From an uncultured Eubacteriales bacterium (GTDB lineage Bacteria > Bacillota > Clostridia > Oscillospirales > CAG-272): a stretch of DNA of 13,690 bases. The DNA is taken from positions 1 to 13,690 of the forward strand of contig URCP01000081.1 in assembly GCA_900546315.1 (NCBI GenBank), written 5' to 3'. This document shows, piece after piece, positions 1-7,929 of this stretch. The translations under genes were made by a program, and so were the position numbers. Numbering within the stretch: the first letter of the stretch is position 1; each line of letters begins with the position of its first letter. Below the pieces are notes generated by a model that made no database searches, was not told where the DNA came from, and saw nothing but the letters and a program-made list of their open reading frames with translations.

Positions 1-34
1 CAAGCCGACTTTCAAAACCGCCTCAAAACTGTAA
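1..34 (+). CDS. possible 3' tail of an upstream gene (TldD?)
   Basis: In the second frame the window opens with codons for KPTFKTASKL and a TAA stop at 32-34, 26 bases before the next gene's ATG. A gene for the partner protein TldD often sits directly upstream of tldE/pmbA in Firmicutes, and TldD proteins commonly end in a segment containing a Q-P-T-like motif, so this could be the end of tldD. Ten residues cannot establish that. The other two + frames are also open here, so the assignment is mostly context. Confidence 0.3.
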   Translation, partial: KPTFKTASKL

Positions 35-60
35 GTTTGTACGAAAGGTATGGTCGTAAA

Positions 61-1410
61 ATGTCAGATAAATTCGAACCTTTGAAGCTCGCCGCGAAAC
101 GCGCCGCGGACGCCGCCGGAATCGACGAGTATGAGCTTTATTATATCGAGAACGGAAGCATTTCCGCGGAGACTTTCCGCGACGAGATCTCGTCGTTTTC
201 ATCGAGCGTTGGCGGTAAGCTGATGTTCAGGTGCGTGTCGGGCGGCAAGCTCGGATACGCCTCAACCGAGCTTCTGACCGAGGATGAGGTCGAGGCTCTT
301 GTCGCCCGCGCGGTCGAGAACGCGGGTGTGTCCGAGAAGGACGAGGAGGCGATAATCTTCGGAGGCGCGAAGCCGGAGGACTATCTCCCGACCGAAAAGC
401 ACGAGTTCGCTATGCCGGACGGCGCGACGATCAAGAAGGTCGTCATGGACTGCCGGAACACCCTCTACGCCGCAGACGAGCGGATCGCGGACGGCACTGA
501 GTGCGCGGTGGAAGCCGGAGAGAGCACGATATATCTCAGCAACTCAAAGGGGCTCAACCTGTCGAACCATGTCGGAAACACTCTCGCGTATATGTTCGCC
601 GTTATCGACGACGGCAAGGAGAAGGTCTTCGATTACGACATGGACTTCAATAACATCGAGAACTTCGACCGCGAAAAGCTCGCGAAGAAGGTCGTTGACG
701 GCGCGAAGGCAAAGCTCGGCGCGGGCGCTGTCAAGACCGGAAAGTACGACATAATCTTCGACACGAGCGAGGCTTCAAGCATCCTCTCAACCTTCTTCAG
801 CGTCTTTGTCGCGGAGAACGCGCAGAAGGGGCTGTCGCTCCTGAAGGGCAGGACCGGTGAGAAGATCGCCGCCGACAGCGTGACGATTGTCGACGACCCG
901 TTCTATCCCGGAAACACGATGCAGATTAATTTCGACGGCGAGGGCGTCCCGACCAGAACGAAGAACGTCGTCGAGGACGGCACGCTTAAAACTCTCCTCT
1001 ACAATCTCTCGAGCGCGAAGAAGGACGGCGTTCAGTCGACCGGAAACGCGGCGAGAGTCGGCTCGTCGATCAGCACGAAGCCTTATGTCTTCTACATAAA
1101 GCCCGGCGAGACCTCCCGCGAGGATCTCTTCGCGAAGGTCGGAAACGGCATCTATGTCACCGAGATGAAGGGCTTCCACGCCGGAGCGAACGCCGTCACG
1201 GGCGACTTCTCGATCGAGAGCGCCGGATTCATGATCGAGGACGGAAAGAAGGGCAGACCGGTCAAATCCTTCACGGTCGCGGGAAACTTCTTTGAGCTTC
1301 TGAAGAGCATCGACACGATCGGAAGCGAGATCGACCTCAGACGTCCCGGATACACGAACATCGCCGCGCCGGATATACTTGTCCGCGGAATGTCGGTCGC
1401 CGGTGAATAA
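61..1410 (+). CDS. pmbA: TldE/PmbA-type metalloprotease-family protein
   Basis: A 449-residue protein of the TldD/PmbA (U62) family. Family members TldD and TldE form a heterodimeric metalloprotease that degrades unfolded peptides and helps mature some peptides such as microcins; TldD carries the HExxxH zinc site. No HExxxH is seen here, and the corresponding region (about 240-258) is Phe/Val/Ala-rich followed by QKGLSLLKGRTGE, as in the TldE subunit. Other family landmarks are GKYDIIFD (227-234), DDPFYPGN (278-285), FDGEGVPT (291-298) and GFHAGANAVTGDFS (371-384). Length is normal for the family. I chose the ATG at 61, preceded by GAAAGG at 43-48 (12-nt spacing); a TTG at 37 in the same frame lies upstream of that site and is unlikely. 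It is probably the second gene of a tldD-tldE pair cut by the window edge, and it ends at a strong terminator. Confidence 0.93.
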   Translation: MSDKFEPLKLAAKRAADAAGIDEYELYYIENGSISAETFRDEISSFSSSVGGKLMFRCVSGGKLGYASTELLTEDEVEALVARAVENAGVSEKDEEAIIFGGAKPEDYLPTEKHEFAMPDGATIKKVVMDCRNTLYAADERIADGTECAVEAGESTIYLSNSKGLNLSNHVGNTLAYMFAVIDDGKEKVFDYDMDFNNIENFDREKLAKKVVDGAKAKLGAGAVKTGKYDIIFDTSEASSILSTFFSVFVAENAQKGLSLLKGRTGEKIAADSVTIVDDPFYPGNTMQINFDGEGVPTRTKNVVEDGTLKTLLYNLSSAKKDGVQSTGNAARVGSSISTKPYVFYIKPGETSREDLFAKVGNGIYVTEMKGFHAGANAVTGDFSIESAGFMIEDGKKGRPVKSFTVAGNFFELLKSIDTIGSEIDLRRPGYTNIAAPDILVRGMSVAGE

Positions 1411-1423
1411 AGGTTTTCCGCAG

Positions 1424-1456
1424 GCAAAAAAACTCCCCGCCGGGGAGTTTTTTTGC
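1424..1456. terminator. intrinsic terminator after pmbA
   Basis: A perfect 15-bp inverted repeat, with arms at 1424-1438 and 1442-1456 and loop GCC, has a CTCCCC/GGGGAG core flanked by A7 on the left and T7 on the right. It begins 14 bases after the pmbA stop. The T-run follows the GC stem in the + direction, and the A-run would give a U-run in the - direction, so it could work both ways. No - strand gene is seen running into it. Confidence 0.93.
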
Positions 1457-1467
1457 ACCTCCGGGGT

Positions 1468-1495
1468 TTGATTGAAAATTGACGGACGATATAAT
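1468..1495 (+). promoter_or_regulatory. weaker upstream promoter candidate
   Basis: TTGATT (1468-1473), 16 nt, TATAAT (1490-1495). It lies just past the pmbA terminator and reads towards the DUF6259-like gene, so it may be a second promoter for it. A third TATAAT at 1562-1567 has only a poor -35 (TTGCTT, 18 nt). Apart from these motifs I see no gene in 1457-1579. Confidence 0.4.
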
Positions 1496-1579
1496 GGTTC
1501 AAGGTTACGAACAGTTCACATAAGTTTGCCGCGGATATTGCTTTTTTGGCTGTATACGACATATAATTTGATGAGGTGA

Positions 1580-1608
1580 TTGACATTTTCTCCGTAATAC
1601 GCTATAAT
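1580..1608 (+). promoter_or_regulatory. consensus SigA-type promoter
   Basis: TTGACA (1580-1585) and TATAAT (1603-1608) are both exact consensus hexamers at the optimal 17-nt spacing. Transcription should start near 1615, leaving a leader of about 38 nt that contains AGGAGA (1639-1644), 8 nt before the ATG at 1653. The match rules out the in-frame TTG at 1608 as a translation start, because that codon begins inside the -10 box. Confidence 0.88.
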
Positions 1609-1652
1609 TGACTTACACGGCTGCCGCAGTTATCATTCAGGAGAAACAGAAA

Positions 1653-3698
1653 ATGAACACAGAAATAACATCCGGCGCGCTCACTGTCGCGCTCACCCCC
1701 GACGCGAGACGGCTCGCGTCCGTCAGACTCTTCGGAAAGGAAACTCTCGCTGAAAAACAGAGACCGCTTCTCGCCGTCGGACTCAGAGGAGAGGACGGAA
1801 AGATCACACGGCTCGACACCGACTCGAAAAAGCTCGACATCTACATCGGCGACGAAATCATTGAGTACACCTTCGACCTCGGAGTCAGGGTCTTCCTGAA
1901 GCCCGAAGTCTCGGACGGAAAGATTGTCTGGAACGCGAAAGTCTCCGGAATCAGGGGATACGCCGTCGAGTACATTGAGCTTCCGTCAGTCGATTTCGCG
2001 GGCGCGCTCGAGGACAACGGCTGGGACGCGTCTGTCCTCTGGCCTTACAATGAGGGCGTGCTTATCACCGACTCGCGCGTCAGGAAATCGTTCGTTGAGC
2101 CGGAATACCCGTCCGACGCGAGATATCCGCTCTTCCCGAACATCATGCTGACCCAGTTCATGGCGTACATGACGGCGGGCAAGGGAATCTACATGGGGCT
2201 CGAGGACCTGTCGCGCGCGCTCAAGGCGCTCGATTTCAGGTGTGTCGAGGATAACGGCGGCTGGTCGACCGGTTTCCGCACACGCGTCTATCTCGGGGCA
2301 GAGTTCGGCGAGGACGCGGCGCCGGGGTTCGGAATTGTCTGGAAGGCGTTCTCCGGCGACTGGATGACCGCGGCGGAAATATACCGCCGGTGGTTTGAGG
2401 AGAACCTTCCCGCGGGACTGAAAAAGCTCTCAGAAACGCCGTTGCCCGATTGGTATACAAAGGATATGCCGCTCGTCGTCACCTACCCGGTGCGCGGAAG
2501 GCACGACATGGACATAATGGAGCCGAACACGCTCTTCCCGTATAATAACGTCCTTCCGTACATAGATGAGTTCGCGGAAAAGACCGGGATGAAAATCATG
2601 GTTCTCCTGATGCACTGGGAGGGCACGGCTCCGCGGGCGCCGCCGTATGTCTGGCCTCCGTTCGGCGGAGAGGAGATGTTCCATGACTTCGCGGAGGAGC
2701 TTCATCGTCGCGGCGACCTCCTCGGCGTATATTGCAGCGGGTTCGATTTCACGGCGAAGTCCAATCTGAACGACTTCGATATGCGGGAGAAGATCGGGAA
2801 AGAGGATCTGAAGCGCTTCTTCTGCGCCGGTCCGGACGGAGAAGTTCAGATCTGCCGCATCTGCACCGGTCAGCGCTCCGGCTACGATATCTGTCCGGCG
2901 TGCGACGGCGGAAAGGATATTCTCGATGAGGCGCTGGAGCCGCTTCTGAAATCCGGCGTCGATTATGTTCAGGTGCTCGACCAGAACCACGGCGGAAATA
3001 TGTACCTCTGCTATTCCCGTGAGCACGGACACCCGCCGGTTCCGGGAAAATGGATGAGCGAAGCCGTCAACAGGCTCCTGTCCGGATGGAGAAGGATGGC
3101 GCCGGACGTGCTCCTTGGCTGTGAGTCGGCGGCGTCAGAGGCGTTCATCGGGAATCTCAGGCTTTCCGACACGCGCTTCGAGTTCTGCTACGACTACGGA
3201 AAAGCCGTGCCGGTCTACAGCTTCATTTATCACGAGTACCTGCACAATTTTATGGGCAATCAGGGAGGAAGCCCGCTCGAGTGGACTACCGAGGCGTTCA
3301 ATTACCGCGCGGCGTACGCCTTCCTCGCGGGCGATATGCTGACCCTCATCATCGGCGATAACGGCGACCTCATGTACCAGTGGGGCGTGCGCGACTATTC
3401 GAAGCATCCCGACCGTGAGAGTGTTCTCGGGTTCTATTCTGAGCTAGCGAAGGTATATCGTGAGTACCCGGAGATTTTCGGCGGTTCGAAGATTCTCCGC
3501 GCGCCGGAATACACCTGTGACGACTTCACGATAAGGTGCGGGAACCGGGACATGGTCGTGCCCGCCGTGCCCGCGTCGTCCTACTCGACCGGGAGGGGGA
3601 TACGCACGGTCTTCGTGAACTTCACCGATTCGGAGCGCGCGGTGACGCTCGACGGCGAGACCTTCACGATGCCGCCGAGATCGGTTAAGGTTATCTGA
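1653..3698 (+). CDS. DUF6259-like putative glycoside hydrolase
   Basis: A 681-residue protein without a signal peptide or membrane segment, so probably cytoplasmic. The layout is an N-terminal beta-rich part (about 1-255), a central barrel-like part (about 265-600) and a short C-terminal beta region, as in GH36/GH101-like and DUF6259 proteins. In the N-terminal part, YPSDARYPLFPN (152-163) followed by GKGIYMGLED (176-185) resembles the segment these families show before the barrel. Asp443 (in VQVLDQNHGG) and Glu491 (in LLGCESAASEAF) lie at strand ends where such hydrolases place catalytic acids; this is inference. A Cys cluster at 401, 404, 414 and 417 (CRIC...CPAC) looks like a metal or structural site. 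The start is the ATG at 1653, supported by AGGAGA with 8-nt spacing. It is a single-gene unit with its own promoter and terminator. The substrate is unknown; a role on internalised oligosaccharides or glycosides is a guess. Confidence 0.75.
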   Translation: MNTEITSGALTVALTPDARRLASVRLFGKETLAEKQRPLLAVGLRGEDGKITRLDTDSKKLDIYIGDEIIEYTFDLGVRVFLKPEVSDGKIVWNAKVSGIRGYAVEYIELPSVDFAGALEDNGWDASVLWPYNEGVLITDSRVRKSFVEPEYPSDARYPLFPNIMLTQFMAYMTAGKGIYMGLEDLSRALKALDFRCVEDNGGWSTGFRTRVYLGAEFGEDAAPGFGIVWKAFSGDWMTAAEIYRRWFEENLPAGLKKLSETPLPDWYTKDMPLVVTYPVRGRHDMDIMEPNTLFPYNNVLPYIDEFAEKTGMKIMVLLMHWEGTAPRAPPYVWPPFGGEEMFHDFAEELHRRGDLLGVYCSGFDFTAKSNLNDFDMREKIGKEDLKRFFCAGPDGEVQICRICTGQRSGYDICPACDGGKDILDEALEPLLKSGVDYVQVLDQNHGGNMYLCYSREHGHPPVPGKWMSEAVNRLLSGWRRMAPDVLLGCESAASEAFIGNLRLSDTRFEFCYDYGKAVPVYSFIYHEYLHNFMGNQGGSPLEWTTEAFNYRAAYAFLAGDMLTLIIGDNGDLMYQWGVRDYSKHPDRESVLGFYSELAKVYREYPEIFGGSKILRAPEYTCDDFTIRCGNRDMVVPAVPASSYSTGRGIRTVFVNFTDSERAVTLDGETFTMPPRSVKVI

Positions 3699-3702
3699 CA
3701 AA

Positions 3703-3741
3703 AAAACGCTCCGATGAACGATTGATTCATCGGGGCGTTTT
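3703..3741. terminator. bidirectional terminator between convergent genes
   Basis: A 16-bp stem (3703-3718 with 3726-3741, one G-T wobble, 7-nt loop) has a CGCTCCGATGAA-type core. It is followed by TTTT in the + direction and, read on the - strand, by a run of T from the A-tract at 3700-3706. It starts 4 bases after the DUF6259-like stop and lies 38 bases beyond the stop of the convergent YwqG-family gene, so it likely ends both transcripts. Confidence 0.88.
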
Positions 3742-3779
3742 CATTAATTTCACCTTTCAGACAAACAGGCAAAGCGCTT

Positions 3780-4667
3780 TCAGCTGCACTGTAACGAAAA
3801 GTGTATTTTATCGAATTTTCTCGCCGCGAGATCGTCTTTTCTGATATAGAAATAAAGCATGCCGCAATCGCCGAACATCAATTCAAAACCGCCTTTCGTA
3901 ACGGTAGAGAGCTGAAGAAGCAGCATCCAATCGCCCGCGTGCTTTTCGATATCCGCTTTCACTTCATCCGGCGTATTTTCGTAGCTTTCCGCATCGCCGC
4001 AATAAAGTCCGCGGCTCACCCGTTCGCATTCGGTAAGCATCTCGCCCTGTATTGTATCGGCATATCCGAGAAGCTTATGCTCTCCGGCGCCGCAATCCGT
4101 ATCTACGCCGAGCTTTTTAAGCTCATCGTCATAATCGTTCCAGTCACAATCAAGATCGCTGTGATTTTCAAATTCTTCAAAGCACGGACAGGATATTTGC
4201 GATCTGAATTTCACCGCGATTTCCGGAATAGCGTAATCCTTTGCAAGATTTTCCGGCAGATCGAGCGGCGCAAATCCGTCGGTATTTTCAAAATAAAATA
4301 CCCTTGCCGCACCATTATCCGCGGGATCAAATCCCCATGTCGATGACTCGCATTCATAGAAGAAATAAAGCATACCGCTTTCCGGCAATACGTTATCCTT
4401 GTCATACGGTTTCATCTGCGCGAGGTTGATCTGACAGAAGAAAGACAGCGGCCGCGTGATGCCGTCATCCGCGCTCCTGAATGCAGGCCATTCAAAATCC
4501 GCGGGAAGATACGGCTTGCCTCCGAGCTTGCAATCATCAGGCGCGGAAACCTTTATGTTCTCCATTGGTTTCATTATGATCTCGTTTTTCTCCAGCAACT
4601 TAATCACATCGCGAAGATTTTTCGGTGTTACCGGAGCTTTTTTCCTGAACTTATCAAAAACAGACAT
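3780..4667 (-). CDS. YwqG/DUF1963 family protein
   Basis: A 295-residue soluble protein of the YwqG (DUF1963) family, whose biochemical role is not established. Family marks seen here are KLGGKPYLP...WP (47-61), FFCQINLAQM (76-85), SGMLYFFY (97-104), HKLLGYADTIQG (197-208), WMLLLQL (247-253) and FGDCGMLYFYI (265-275). The start is the ATG at 4667: AGAGGA (4674-4679 on the complementary strand) sits 6 nt upstream. Further in-frame codons upstream overlap the preceding araC-type gene and lack a site. Its ATG lies one base after that gene's stop (TAATATG), so the two are probably translationally coupled. Its codon use is visibly more AT-rich (many AAA, GAA, GAT) than that of the ABC genes in the same operon, which suggests a different history. 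It is the last gene of the operon. Confidence 0.88.
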   Translation of the reverse strand: MSVFDKFRKKAPVTPKNLRDVIKLLEKNEIIMKPMENIKVSAPDDCKLGGKPYLPADFEWPAFRSADDGITRPLSFFCQINLAQMKPYDKDNVLPESGMLYFFYECESSTWGFDPADNGAARVFYFENTDGFAPLDLPENLAKDYAIPEIAVKFRSQISCPCFEEFENHSDLDCDWNDYDDELKKLGVDTDCGAGEHKLLGYADTIQGEMLTECERVSRGLYCGDAESYENTPDEVKADIEKHAGDWMLLLQLSTVTKGGFELMFGDCGMLYFYIRKDDLAARKFDKIHFSLQCS

Positions 4668-4668
4668 A

Positions 4669-5556
4669 TTAATTCCTCTTTGCCGGATCGCCGTACTTAA
4701 AAAAATCATACGGCGTAGCTCCGGTCTCGCGCTTGAAGAGCCTCGCGAACGACTCCGCGTCGGTGAAGCCCACTATCTTCGCGGTCTCGGCGACGCCCGT
4801 CTGGTTCTCGAGAAGATCCTTCGCGGCGCTTATCCTGACCGAGATGATATATCTCCTCGGCGGGACGATATATATCTTCTCGAACAGCCGCCTGAACTGC
4901 GCCTCGCTGAGCCCTGACGCGGCGGCGAGCCTCGCGGTGTCGAGCGAAGGGTCGCTGATGTGCGAATGAAGGTACTCGAGCGACGGGGCGATTCTCCGCC
5001 TTGTCGCAGCGTCCGAGCCGTCCAGCGCCCTCGCCATCAGAGCCAGTATCTTGTAGACATACGACTTGCAGGAGAGAATATGCGCCGAGTCCTTGAACAG
5101 CCACTCCTCAGCGCACTTCGAGAAGAGGGAATACAGATTCGAGTGGTTCTCGAAGGAGGCGGCGAAGATGTCCTCCGCCGGGTACCCGTCCGCGGTCTCG
5201 AAGTTGATTATGATATACCGCCCCTCGGATTTCAGGCGGGAGCGGTAGGTCATTCCCTTCGGGATGTAGACTATGTCGTTCTTCGAGAACTCAAGCTCCT
5301 TCGGCTTTCCGGTCGCCGCGTCATTGTAGTAGCAGACCATCGTTCCGGAGACCTTGTAGATCAGCGCGTGTGTCGGGCGGGAATAGAAATAGTTCGTGTC
5401 GAGCCGCGATTCCTCGCTTGTCACGCTTATTATCCTCGTGACATTTATGTCGGACGAGAAGAACAGCGGAACAGAGAGCGGAGCCCCGCCGACTGACGGG
5501 GCTCCGGAAATCTCCGCGCCGGTTTCGTCCGGGCGGAATTTTTTTGTTTCGCTCAT
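4669..5556 (-). CDS. AraC-family transcriptional regulator
   Basis: A 295-residue regulator. An N-terminal cupin-like sensor domain lies at about 55-120 (HALIYKVSG, NDIVYIPKGMTYRS). The C-terminal double helix-turn-helix is at about 190-285: the first helix pair is around LDTARLAAASGLSEAQFRRLF (205-225) and the second around AETAKIVGFTDAESFARLF (256-274), followed by the usual GATPYDFF end. The family usually binds a small ligand, often a sugar, through the cupin and activates nearby genes. The first ~35 residues (Gly/Ser/Pro-rich) are an extra, probably disordered stretch. The ATG at 5556 is 4 nt after the stop of the upstream ABC gene, with only a weak GTGAG-like binding site, so translation is probably coupled. 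Being inside the exporter operon makes self-regulation of the operon plausible, but no operator can be assigned from sequence. Confidence 0.93.
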   Translation of the reverse strand: MSETKKFRPDETGAEISGAPSVGGAPLSVPLFFSSDINVTRIISVTSEESRLDTNYFYSRPTHALIYKVSGTMVCYYNDAATGKPKELEFSKNDIVYIPKGMTYRSRLKSEGRYIIINFETADGYPAEDIFAASFENHSNLYSLFSKCAEEWLFKDSAHILSCKSYVYKILALMARALDGSDAATRRRIAPSLEYLHSHISDPSLDTARLAAASGLSEAQFRRLFEKIYIVPPRRYIISVRISAAKDLLENQTGVAETAKIVGFTDAESFARLFKRETGATPYDFFKYGDPAKRN

Positions 5557-5560
5557 ACGC

Positions 5561-7846
5561 TCACTTCGCCGCGACGGGTTTCGCGGTCGCGAGCGCGGGC
5601 TTCTCGCCGGACTGCTCCGCGATGCCCTGCTGGTCTATGACCGACTGAGCCATCTTTCTCTGCGCCATGACGAGCTTATAGTAGATCGACTTGTGCTCGA
5701 GAAGCTCTGTGTGCGTGCCGAACTCCGCGACGCGTCCCTTGTCGAGGACGAGCAGCTTGTCGGCGTTTCTCAGCGTCGAGAGGCGGTGCGCTATCGCGAA
5801 GACGGTTCTGCCCTCTGTCAGCTTTCCGATCGAGTCCTGGATCATCTTCTCGGTCTCGGTGTCGAGCGCCGCGGTCGCCTCGTCGAGGATAAGTATGCGC
5901 GGGTTGTGGATGACAGCGCGCGCTATCGCGATTCTCTGGCGCTCGCCGCCGGAGAGGGAATAGCCCTTCTCGCCGACCATCGTGTTGTAGCCCTCGGGGA
6001 GGTTCAGGATGAAGTCATGCGCGTTCGCGATTCTCGCGGCGGCTATGACCTGCTCGTCGGTCGCGTGCGGCATCGCGTAGCGGATGTTGTCGCGTATCGT
6101 TCCGGAGAACAGGAAGGTCTCCTGAAGCACGACGCCTATCTGCGTTCTCAGCGCGTTCTGAGAGATGTCCTTTATGTTGACGTCGTCTATCTCTATCGCG
6201 CCCTCGTTGACGTCGTAGAGGCGCATGAGGAGGTTTATGAGAGTCGTCTTGCCGGAGCCGGAGTGACCGACGATGCCGATCATCTCGCCCGGGTTCACGT
6301 GGAAGGAGACGTTCTCGAGGACAGGGTTGTAGCTCTCGTAGCCGAAGGTCACGTTCTTCACGTTGACCTCGCCCTCGATGCGGATATCGATCGGGAGCTT
6401 GATATCCTGCACTTCCGGGTTCTCCTCGAGTATCTCGAATATCTTCGAGAGGCTCGTTAAGAAGTTCGAGATGTTTCTCGGAATGAAGGTTATCCAGAGC
6501 AGCGGCGCATAGATGATGTTCGCGTAGGAGTTAATCTGGTGCAGAGTACCGACCGACATAACGCCCTCGAACAGCCTGAGGTTTCCGTACCATAGTATCA
6601 GGTAGCTTCCGAGCCTGACCGCGAAGCCGAGCAGCGGGAAGATCGTGTCGAAGATCTTCGCGTTCGCCTCGTTCTGGTCGGCGTGCTTGACCGACGCCGC
6701 CTTGAAGCGCTCGATCTCGGCTTTTTCACGACCGAAGCACTTGACGACGCGGATACCGTTCAGGATATCCTGGAGCAGGTGGTTCGTGCGCTGACCGAGC
6801 ACCCACAGGCGGCGGTTGCGCATCTGGACGTGCGCCCAGAACTTCGCTATCAGGAAGACGACGAAGGGTATCGGGACGAACACGAACAGCGCCATCAGCG
6901 GGCTGAGGGCAAGCATGACGACAAGTCCGACGATGAACGAGAACGCCTGAATGAACAGGTTCGGCAGCTGGTTGACGATGAAGTCCTGCGCCACGTTGAC
7001 GTCGCCGTTGATACGTCCCATGAGGTCGCCGGTCGACTTTCTCTGTATGCTCGAGAGGGACAGCGACTGTATCTTCTCGTAGAGCAGCGCGCGCATCATC
7101 AGCGTGAACTTATTGCCGGTGATGGCGGAAAGTCTCGATTGCAGCACGGCGAGAGCGCGGTGCAGCAGGTCAAGCGAGATGATCGCCACGACGATAAGCG
7201 TGAACTTCGTCATCTCACCGACCTGGCCGTGAGCCGACTCGTTGAGTATGTAGTTGTTGAGCGCTATCTTCTGGATCTGCGGCACGACGAACTGGAATAT
7301 GACCGTGAATATCGCCACGACGAACGGGAAGCACATCATCAGCCTGAGACCCTTCGTCATAGCGAAGATCTTCCTGTAGACCTCCATGTGGTCGAGGCAG
7401 TACGGGCAGATATTCGTTCCGCGCACGAACGGTCTGCCGCACTTCGGGCAGAAGCGCTCCTTCTCGCTGTTGGTTATCGGCTCGGTCTTCGAGTGATCCT
7501 CTGACAGTATCTCGCACGCCTTCACAAGCACCGCGTAGCGCGGCAGGTGGCGTCCGGACACGAACTGACAGATAAGAACCGTACCCTCGCCAAAGTCCGC
7601 GTAGAAGCCGCAGGAGCCGTACATGACCTCGGTCTTGAACCCGGTCGCCCCCTTGATCGTGTACGCGGCGAGCAGCTTGTCGTCAAGTATCTTGTATATC
7701 TTTTCGTTTGTGATCGCGATGAAGCCGGAGACGAACTTGTCCTCGAGTATATTGAACGGCACGCAGTACATCAGCTTTTCAGCCGGCTGCATCGCCGAGT
7801 CGAGGACCTTCTTTTCGGTCTCGGGCAGGTCGAACATTAATCTCAT
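5561..7846 (-). CDS. ABC exporter half with N-terminal PH-like domain and zinc ribbon
   Basis: A 761-residue type-IV ABC exporter half-transporter. Residues 1-115 are an extra soluble beta-rich domain (GFIAITNEKIYKILDD... looks like a bacterial PH-like fold; inference). A zinc ribbon follows with Cys133, 136, 147 and 150 (CPKC-x10-CPYC). The membrane domain is about 160-465. The ATPase domain has Walker A GHSGSGKTT (527-535), Q-loop Gln575, signature LSGGE (631-635), Walker B ILILDEA (651-657) with catalytic Glu656, and switch His687, all intact. An Ala/Lys-rich tail follows. The start at 7846 is supported by GGAG (7855-7858) 8 nt upstream. With the other half (8728-11217) it probably forms a heterodimer. 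Similar transporter halves beside DUF1854 genes are annotated in proteobacteria as cyanophycin-metabolism-associated. The substrate is unknown, and direction (export) is inferred from the fold. Confidence 0.92.
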   Translation of the reverse strand: MRLMFDLPETEKKVLDSAMQPAEKLMYCVPFNILEDKFVSGFIAITNEKIYKILDDKLLAAYTIKGATGFKTEVMYGSCGFYADFGEGTVLICQFVSGRHLPRYAVLVKACEILSEDHSKTEPITNSEKERFCPKCGRPFVRGTNICPYCLDHMEVYRKIFAMTKGLRLMMCFPFVVAIFTVIFQFVVPQIQKIALNNYILNESAHGQVGEMTKFTLIVVAIISLDLLHRALAVLQSRLSAITGNKFTLMMRALLYEKIQSLSLSSIQRKSTGDLMGRINGDVNVAQDFIVNQLPNLFIQAFSFIVGLVVMLALSPLMALFVFVPIPFVVFLIAKFWAHVQMRNRRLWVLGQRTNHLLQDILNGIRVVKCFGREKAEIERFKAASVKHADQNEANAKIFDTIFPLLGFAVRLGSYLILWYGNLRLFEGVMSVGTLHQINSYANIIYAPLLWITFIPRNISNFLTSLSKIFEILEENPEVQDIKLPIDIRIEGEVNVKNVTFGYESYNPVLENVSFHVNPGEMIGIVGHSGSGKTTLINLLMRLYDVNEGAIEIDDVNIKDISQNALRTQIGVVLQETFLFSGTIRDNIRYAMPHATDEQVIAAARIANAHDFILNLPEGYNTMVGEKGYSLSGGERQRIAIARAVIHNPRILILDEATAALDTETEKMIQDSIGKLTEGRTVFAIAHRLSTLRNADKLLVLDKGRVAEFGTHTELLEHKSIYYKLVMAQRKMAQSVIDQQGIAEQSGEKPALATAKPVAAK

Positions 7847-7865
7847 TGGATTATCTCCGTTACAG

Positions 7866-7890
7866 GGATATATCCGGACAGGACATATCC
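7866..7890. repeat. two palindromic decamers before the second exporter gene
   Basis: GGATATATCC (7866-7875, a perfect palindrome) and GGACATATCC (7881-7890, one base off palindromic) are spaced 15 bases start to start, in the 83-base gap between the DUF1854 gene and the downstream exporter gene. They could form alternative RNA hairpins just upstream of the GGAG binding site or be a tandem protein-binding site. The reading is weak. Confidence 0.4.
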
Positions 7891-7902
7891 GTTTTTGTTA
7901 GT

Positions 7903-7917
7903 GTCTGCGTGGCAGAC
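7903..7917 (-). other. small hairpin after the DUF1854 gene
   Basis: GTCTGC/GCAGAC arms of 6 bp with a 3-nt loop, 13 bases past the DUF1854 stop in the direction of transcription. No U-run follows, so it is not a convincing terminator. It may be a stability or processing element inside the operon. Confidence 0.35.
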
Positions 7918-7929
7918 TGTGTGTCAGTT

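Noticed and set aside
5396..6460. 354-codon + strand open frame across the AraC and exporter genes
   Set aside because: It crosses two well-supported opposite-strand genes and its composition is that of an antisense shadow.
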